Below are positions 59,742-64,000 of a stretch of DNA of 64,000 nucleotides, piece by piece. The stretch spans positions 62,001-126,000 of the forward strand of contig NZ_VORT01000007.1 of NCBI RefSeq assembly GCF_007997155.1, read 5' to 3'. Below the pieces are notes generated by a model. That model was given only the letters and a program-made list of their open reading frames with translations. It was not told the DNA's origin and ran no database searches. The DNA comes from Aequorivita antarctica (GTDB lineage: Bacteria; Bacteroidota; Bacteroidia; Flavobacteriales; Flavobacteriaceae). The translations under genes and the position numbers were made by a program. Within the stretch, counting starts at the first letter, position 1. Each line of letters begins with the position of its first letter.

Positions 59742-60854
59742 ATGAAAATAGCAACCTTTAATGTTCAGAACCTATTTCATAGAGATAGACGTTTGATTCA
59801 AAAAACCCTCGGGAAATGTATCTCTGATTGGATCATCGAATTCGACACATTGTTAAAAAAAGAAAAATGCGCCTCTAATACGGAGCGGTTAATGGAATTA
59901 TCATTTTTACTTGATTTTGATAAAACCTATCAAAACCCATACGTTGCAATGCGGAAAAAAGCTGGAGAACTTTATTTGAAGGGAATGAACTGTTCAAAAG
60001 AACTCAAATCAGGAGAGCTGACGGATTGGAACGGTTGGATTAAAGTTCAAACTATTCCTATTGATCCAGAAGCCACAAACCATAAAGCAATGGTAATTTC
60101 AGAGATTGACCCTGATATCTTGGTACTACAAGAGGTTGAGGATAAAATGTCTTTGGACGAGTTTAATAATTTTATTTTGCCAAAGTTTAATTGCGAATCT
60201 TTTCCAGATAGTTTTTTGATCCCCAACTCTGAAGGGAGAGGTCGTAATCAAGCATTATTATTGAAGAATGGATATCAATTGGAATTAATTAAAATTCATA
60301 AAATTGATGATTCTGAAGTTGTCACTCAAGAATTATTGGAATACGAAATTCAAACTCCAAAAGGAAAAAGTATTCATTTGATATCTGCATATCTTTATGA
60401 AAATAGATTCGATAAGGATATAGCTTTTGAAATAAGAAAGAACCAGGCTTATCAGGTTTCAGTAATATATAAAATGTTACAGATGCAAGGTAAAACGAAT
60501 ATTGTCATCGCTGGAACTTTTAATGCACCTTCATACTGCAGCTCCCTAGTTCCATTATTACAGGATACAGATTTGAAAGACATTGGCAAGAGCAAAACTT
60601 TTAATGTTGATTTTGATAAAGGTAAGGATGCCACCTACTTTCGATTGGGGGCTTACCGAATGGGTGTAAATATTAAGCAGAAAGATTATTTGTTGCTATC
60701 TCCAGAGCTTTTTTTAAATGTAAAAAACAGTGGACTAAACAGGAAAGGTGTTTGGCCGGAGAAGCGGCCTAATTGGGGGATATATTCAACTATACATAAT
60801 AAGAATCAGGCTGCTAGTGGGCATCCTGGGGTTTGGGGGACGATGAAATTGTGA
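59742..60854 (+). CDS. Endonuclease/exonuclease/phosphatase-fold protein with altered active site
   Basis: 370 residues. The fold is clear: MKIATFNVQNLFHRDRR, EIDPDILVLQEVEDKMSLDEFN, and conserved strands. But the motif that normally reads GDFN is AGTFNAPS (Asp replaced by Thr), and the final SDH motif reads ASGHPGVWG (Asp replaced by Gly). Loss of both metal/catalytic aspartates suggests an inactive or re-purposed enzyme. GRGRNQALLLKNG keeps an Asn/Gln region. It follows the ATPase by 11 bases on the same strand and is the last plus-strand backbone gene before the defence operon. Confidence 0.75.
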   Translation: MKIATFNVQNLFHRDRRLIQKTLGKCISDWIIEFDTLLKKEKCASNTERLMELSFLLDFDKTYQNPYVAMRKKAGELYLKGMNCSKELKSGELTDWNGWIKVQTIPIDPEATNHKAMVISEIDPDILVLQEVEDKMSLDEFNNFILPKFNCESFPDSFLIPNSEGRGRNQALLLKNGYQLELIKIHKIDDSEVVTQELLEYEIQTPKGKSIHLISAYLYENRFDKDIAFEIRKNQAYQVSVIYKMLQMQGKTNIVIAGTFNAPSYCSSLVPLLQDTDLKDIGKSKTFNVDFDKGKDATYFRLGAYRMGVNIKQKDYLLLSPELFLNVKNSGLNRKGVWPEKRPNWGIYSTIHNKNQAASGHPGVWGTMKL

Positions 60855-60855
60855 A

Positions 60856-61515
60856 CTAATTAATGCTCAGAGAAGCAAATATCCCATAATCTGTTTTAAG
60901 CTGATCCTTTCCAAAAAGTGTCAACTTATTTATTTTAGGCAAACAACACTTTTTGAATTTTGGACTACCACAAATAGTACAAGTATTATTTCTTGCATAT
61001 TTAGTACCCAAAATCGCCGAATCTATTAGTTTCAATATGTAATCCCGATCGGTTAGGTCTAATTCTTCTTCATAGTACTGTATTATCCCTTTTTCGAAAT
61101 GTTTATATTCCCCATTAGCATAACTACCTTCATTTACTTTGTATTGATGATTTGCGAAAAAGGGATATATAACATTCTGGTAGAAATTAATTAAACTTAT
61201 ACCTTTTCTCCTTTTTAACAACATAGAATGATGGATATCTAAACAACATTTTCCCTCCTTTGAAATATGGAATTCCCAATCTCTCTCAATCAATTTACTC
61301 TCTTCATAAATAGAAGGAATAGTATAAGGATAGGCATGACTAATTTCAATACGAATATCATAATCAGACCAAATTTGGTTATTTTCATCAACTATAGTAA
61401 TCGTACCCTGGAGAGTAGCAATATGCTTCCTGTTAGAATCAACTAAACGAAAGTTATGGTACAGTTCTAAAAACTCCTTGATATGCTTATCCAATAACGT
61501 CACTACTATAAACAA
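60856..61515 (-). CDS. E2-like (ubiquitin-conjugating fold) protein with SEC-C-like zinc knuckle
   Basis: 219 residues. The first ~150 residues look like a bacterial E2 (UBC) fold: DYDIRIEISHAYPYTIPSIYEES (the Tyr-Pro/Pro strand), then DWEFHISKEGKCCLDIHHSM with the candidate catalytic Cys, and INFYQNVIYPFF. The C-terminus carries CTICGSPKFKKCCLP, a SEC-C-type Cys4 zinc motif also present on some E2s of short type II CBASS. No E1 or ubiquitin-like gene is adjacent. Its start overlaps the cyclase stop by 10 bases. It probably modifies or primes the cyclase; this is inference from CBASS. Confidence 0.68.
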   Translation of the reverse strand: MFIVVTLLDKHIKEFLELYHNFRLVDSNRKHIATLQGTITIVDENNQIWSDYDIRIEISHAYPYTIPSIYEESKLIERDWEFHISKEGKCCLDIHHSMLLKRRKGISLINFYQNVIYPFFANHQYKVNEGSYANGEYKHFEKGIIQYYEEELDLTDRDYILKLIDSAILGTKYARNNTCTICGSPKFKKCCLPKINKLTLFGKDQLKTDYGIFASLSIN

Positions 61516-62492
61516 AAATATGGTTTGTTAAGTTTTGCAATAGGTGCCAAATAGGTTTTGTCCAGCGATTGTTTCGGTTCACTGTTACCCATTGTTAAAA
61601 CAATATTCCCATATCTATCTTGAACACCTAGCCCATTATCCATTATATACATATCCCAATTAAAATCATATTGGCTGTAGGTTCTTCCATCTCCATACTC
61701 CCAAATAGGATTTCTTTTTTCTGTAAAATATTTTCTAATGGCCATCAGGTTTACCATATTTTGACCTACAACTATTCCATTACTTACTGCATTACTTTGC
61801 ATCTTAGGCGCAAGGCTAGTATGTAAACTACAAGTGGTTACTTCCCCTGCTTTACCACTACCTGAGTAAAGCCATCTCACTTGACTGTTATGCCCTAAAT
61901 CTAAACCTGCCCTAGTAAATATCTCTGTTACGGAATTTGCCGCAAAGAAATCTTTTAAGTCATTTTTAACAAAGTAAGAGATCATTGCAAATGCTTTTAA
62001 TGCATTTTTCACTGACTCAGTCTTGTCTTTATTCTTACCTCCAAAATAAACCATCAACCCATCTCCTTGTATCCTATGAACATAACCATCACATAAGTTA
62101 ACTGCAAATATCGAAGCCTGCACAATACCCTCAGTTATTAATGCAACAGTTGCTTTTGTGAAACGATTAAATAACTTGGTACTATCTTTTACGTCTATAA
62201 AACCCGAAATAATCCAATGATCCTCAGTTTCATCTGTATATCGTAAGTGTTTAAAATCAGGGTGATTACCAAGTTCAGGTAAATCACCAAAGACTGGAGC
62301 TCCCATACCTTTGATTAAACTTACGGACTCATTAAGACTTTTTGAATTGGGTAATTCATTTCTAAGAGCTTTGATATAACTAGTATCAAAAGCACTGTCT
62401 TCCTGCTCAGCACTAAACAATCTTTGTCTAAGTTTTGGGTCTTGCTGAACAGCTTTTTTTATAACATTTAAGTAGGGATTAAAAACACTCAT
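61506..62492 (-). CDS. Class III nucleotide cyclase of Pycsar type (PycC-like)
   Basis: 328 residues. Cyclase homology domain ~90-275: first metal Asp in WIISGFIDVKDSTKLF, second in VHRIQGDGLMVYFGG, then ARAGLDLGHNSQVRWLYSGSGKAGEVTTCSLHTSLAPKMQ covering the dimer interface and base pocket. Pycsar cyclases make cCMP or cUMP on phage infection; which base is used cannot be read with confidence. The N-terminal ~85 residues (LFSAEQEDSAFDTSYIKALRNELPNSKSL) and the C-terminal arm are extra. It follows the TM effector with one base of overlap (TAATG), supporting a Pycsar operon. Confidence 0.82.
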   Translation of the reverse strand: MSVFNPYLNVIKKAVQQDPKLRQRLFSAEQEDSAFDTSYIKALRNELPNSKSLNESVSLIKGMGAPVFGDLPELGNHPDFKHLRYTDETEDHWIISGFIDVKDSTKLFNRFTKATVALITEGIVQASIFAVNLCDGYVHRIQGDGLMVYFGGKNKDKTESVKNALKAFAMISYFVKNDLKDFFAANSVTEIFTRAGLDLGHNSQVRWLYSGSGKAGEVTTCSLHTSLAPKMQSNAVSNGIVVGQNMVNLMAIRKYFTEKRNPIWEYGDGRTYSQYDFNWDMYIMDNGLGVQDRYGNIVLTMGNSEPKQSLDKTYLAPIAKLNKPYFCL

Positions 62493-62998
62493 TAGCTTAT
62501 ATTTTTTATTAAGTAAAACATTATTGGGATTAGCACTATAAATTGTGCGACTAAGAAATACCCAACGAATTTTAGTTTTTTAAACTTACTCGTTAAGCCT
62601 TTTGATAAAAGATGTACTTGATCTCTTAAATCCTTTATATCTTCTTTTCGTGTATAGTTTTTAGATTCTTCCAAAAACTGATTATTAGTTTTGGAACCGA
62701 TAGTCCCGAAGTAATATAAAGAGTTTGGCTCAGTTGAAAAAAACGGTATGCTTGTGATAGCGATAATTACCAAACTTATCAATCCTAACAACATACAAAG
62801 TCCCAAACTTAAATGCTCTAATAGCCCTATGCGTTTTAAAGAGTCTGTCTGTGTCATCAAAATAATTAATCCTCCAGTCAAGAAGGTGTTAATCACCAAA
62901 TACACAGCTGATTTGTTATTGACGCTATCGTAATAGTGATCAATTCGGGACATTGTTAATTCCAGTCGATTTCTCTCTCTTTCTTTTTTCTTACTCAT
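62492..62998 (-). CDS. Pycsar-type transmembrane effector (PycTM, DUF5706-like)
   Basis: 168 residues. N-terminal helix ERNRLELTMSRIDHYYDSVNNKSAVYLVINTFLTGG leads into TM1 (~36-54). TM2 (~63-88) follows, then a cytoplasmic segment SLYYFGTIGSKTNNQFLEESKN, a charged helix (KEDIKDLRDQVHLLSKGLTSKFKKL) and TM3 (~146-165). RIDHYYD, NSLYYFG and DLxxQ..LLSKGL are the recognisable PycTM features. On binding of the cyclic pyrimidine nucleotide, such effectors disrupt the inner membrane and abort infection. Overlaps the LRAT-like gene stop by 8 bases and the cyclase start by one. Confidence 0.82.
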   Translation of the reverse strand: MSKKKERERNRLELTMSRIDHYYDSVNNKSAVYLVINTFLTGGLIILMTQTDSLKRIGLLEHLSLGLCMLLGLISLVIIAITSIPFFSTEPNSLYYFGTIGSKTNNQFLEESKNYTRKEDIKDLRDQVHLLSKGLTSKFKKLKFVGYFLVAQFIVLIPIMFYLIKNIS

Positions 62999-63407
62999 CT
63001 GTCGTTACCAATTTTAAAAAAATCACTCCTACGAGAATAGCAAAACCAGTATTTACTTGGCTACTTTCTACTTTGCCAAACTGAACCCAATTCGCAAAAT
63101 GCTCACAATTAAAATTTAGTAAGCTATATCGATGTCCTAATTTTGAGTACGCTCTATTTATAGCTTGCTGTTGTTGAAAAAAAGTTCCATTTAATCTTCT
63201 AACTCCAATGGGATCATACTCCGTAAGTAAATTCATCAATTCATTATAATGGAGTTCTTTCACACCACCTTTTAGATTACCAATAAATCTATTACCTCCA
63301 ACACTCACTATGTAGTGATTAAGAATTCTGCCTAAGCCTTCACGCTTCTTAGCAATTATTACATCTCCAGGAGATAATGTTGGTATACTTGTTATTGTGT
63401 CTATCAT
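62991..63407 (-). CDS. LRAT/NlpC-like papain-fold protein
   Basis: About 138 residues from the ATG at 63407 (MIDTITSIPTLSPGDVIIAKKR), chosen because it begins 4 bases after the stop of the upstream 57-residue gene. The frame is open to 63482 but overlaps that gene. LRAT-type motifs: catalytic His in LGRILNHYIVSVGGNRFIG, and catalytic Cys in the signature NFNCEHFANWVQFG. A C-terminal TM helix follows (TGFAILVGVIFLKLV). LRAT/H-rev107 enzymes are phospholipases or acyltransferases. Membrane anchoring and the Pycsar context suggest a lipid-attacking co-effector; that is inference. Confidence 0.75.
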   Translation of the reverse strand: MIDTITSIPTLSPGDVIIAKKREGLGRILNHYIVSVGGNRFIGNLKGGVKELHYNELMNLLTEYDPIGVRRLNGTFFQQQQAINRAYSKLGHRYSLLNFNCEHFANWVQFGKVESSQVNTGFAILVGVIFLKLVTTDE

Positions 63408-63411
63408 AATA

Positions 63412-63585
63412 CTATTTTTCTTTTCGAACTCCTTTAAACTTACCTCCAGCTGTCTTTCCATCCATAAACTGCCCATTTTCATTATTTCTTTTTATCCATA
63501 TACCGGTTTTTGTGTTTTTAACCTGAGTTCTTCCTTTTACTGCTCCGTGTCTGCGATTATCACCGCTCTTACCATTTGTTGCCAT
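63412..63585 (-). CDS. 57-residue basic protein opening the Pycsar-like operon
   Basis: Reads MATNGKSGDNRRHGAVKGRT, continuing QVKNTKTGIWIKRNNENG and ending MDGKTAGGKFKGVRKEK. Strongly basic with no TM segment. Small proteins with SGDNRRxGAVKxRxQV and FKGVRKEK motifs occur often in Bacteroidota, frequently next to defence genes. Its function is unknown. It is the first gene of the unit and its stop lies 4 bases before the LRAT start. Too short to have been caught by a simple length cut, but the conserved ends and operon packing support it. Confidence 0.7.
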   Translation of the reverse strand: MATNGKSGDNRRHGAVKGRTQVKNTKTGIWIKRNNENGQFMDGKTAGGKFKGVRKEK

Positions 63586-63685
63586 CTGTTTAAATTTTAA
63601 TATTTCTAATATTATATGCTCAGTTTTTTATTTTTTTTGCCATCATTTGGCAAAATTTCGCTTTCTTTAAGCATATTTAATATGA

Positions 63686-64000
63686 ATGGCAATAGCAACA
63701 ACAGCGCAAATTCTTGAAGAATTAGAATCTATAGACCTAAAAGCCCTTCTAGATAGAATGGAAGAATACGTGCGGAACAGATTTTATGATAAGACAGATC
63801 AAAATAAAAATGGCTTACAATTTGAAGATTTTTGTCAAGAGGTATTAAGGAAGGCTTGTGATGGCACGAGAAAATGGAAAATGAACAAAAGCTCGTTTGA
63901 AAATTTCGTGTTCGGAACATTACGAAGTGATCTATCTTATTTTTTTAAGAAAGGTGGAGTTCGACCAGATGATGAAGATGAAGATGTTGATTTTGAAGAT
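63686..64000 (+). CDS. Sigma-70-like region 2 protein, N-terminal part (cut by window end)
   Basis: 105 codons are visible from the ATG at 63686 with no stop before the end. The first ~30 residues are helical (AQILEELESIDLKALLDRMEEYVRNRFYD). Residues ~45-90 resemble sigma factor region 2 (LQFEDFCQEVLRKACDGTRKWKMNKSSFENFVFGTLRSDLSYFFKKGG), followed by an acidic linker (RPDDEDEDVDFED). Similar sigma-like proteins are common in phage-related or defence islands. Divergent from the Pycsar operon, so it may regulate it. The C-terminal region 4 is not visible. Confidence 0.7.
   Translation, partial: MAIATTAQILEELESIDLKALLDRMEEYVRNRFYDKTDQNKNGLQFEDFCQEVLRKACDGTRKWKMNKSSFENFVFGTLRSDLSYFFKKGGVRPDDEDEDVDFED

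Overview
The window looks like a chromosome segment of a marine or soil Flavobacteriaceae bacterium (Bacteroidota). The signs are Bacteroidota-type promoters (TTG, about 20 nt, then TAnnTTTG), type IX secretion C-terminal sorting domains, a SusC/SusD pair, RteC, a tmRNA whose tag ends GENNYALAA, and an AT-rich composition. The closest genus cannot be fixed from sequence reading alone.

Layout. (1) 1-13.8 kb is ordinary core genome: start of typA, a secreted VCBS-repeat protein, kdsA, three tandem copies of a probable small-RNA gene, an autoregulated wHTH/CreD operon, a SanA-like/DUF2809 pair, two tandem DUF3857 proteins, a short-chain dehydrogenase and an AlaDH/PNT-like dehydrogenase. (2) 13.97-14.37 kb is ssrA (tmRNA). 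A tyrosine integrase lies just downstream, so an accessory island begins at the tmRNA 3' end. (3) 17.4-20.7 kb is one tight operon: MqsR-like toxin, HTH-Panacea antitoxin, a Multi_ubiq-type ubiquitin-like protein, an E1-like ThiF enzyme and a DUF6527 protein. (4) 20.75-35.1 kb is a cassette-like array of unrelated accessory genes, nearly all on the minus strand. They include TIR-TPR, toxin_44-like, papain-like peptidase, HEPN-like and many unknowns. Between them lies the same intergenic element, in 11 copies plus one inverted partial copy. The element carries a promoter-like motif and, in one variant, a terminator hairpin. Several genes are also bracketed by gene-specific inverted repeats, which resembles integron cassette organisation. 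(5) 36.1-36.2 kb is a long imperfect hairpin RNA, probably 6S-Flavo. (6) 36.5-51.3 kb looks like a peptide/protein-use region: SusC, SusD, S9 peptidase, a two-component pair with a small acidic lipoprotein, a LytTR regulator with a degenerate receiver, a subtilisin with a T9SS tail, and a DUF6520 peptide. (7) 51.4-57 kb holds a MauE/DoxX-like membrane protein, an AraC-type regulator, a small STAS-like protein and a PLP-enzyme/GNAT fusion. (8) 57-60.9 kb is an integrative-element backbone: RteC, excisionase-like HTH, replication-type protein, DnaC-like ATPase, and a nuclease-fold protein with eroded catalytic residues. (9) 60.9-63.6 kb is a minus-strand anti-phage operon: 57-residue basic protein, LRAT-like protein, Pycsar transmembrane effector, class III cyclase (PycC-like) and an E2-like protein with a SEC-C-like zinc knuckle. 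A sigma-70-like gene runs off the right end.

The strongest candidate for an undescribed system is the last operon, which joins a Pycsar core (cyclase plus transmembrane effector) to a papain-fold LRAT protein and a stand-alone E2-like enzyme with overlapping reading frames. The second is the cassette array with its terminator/promoter repeat.
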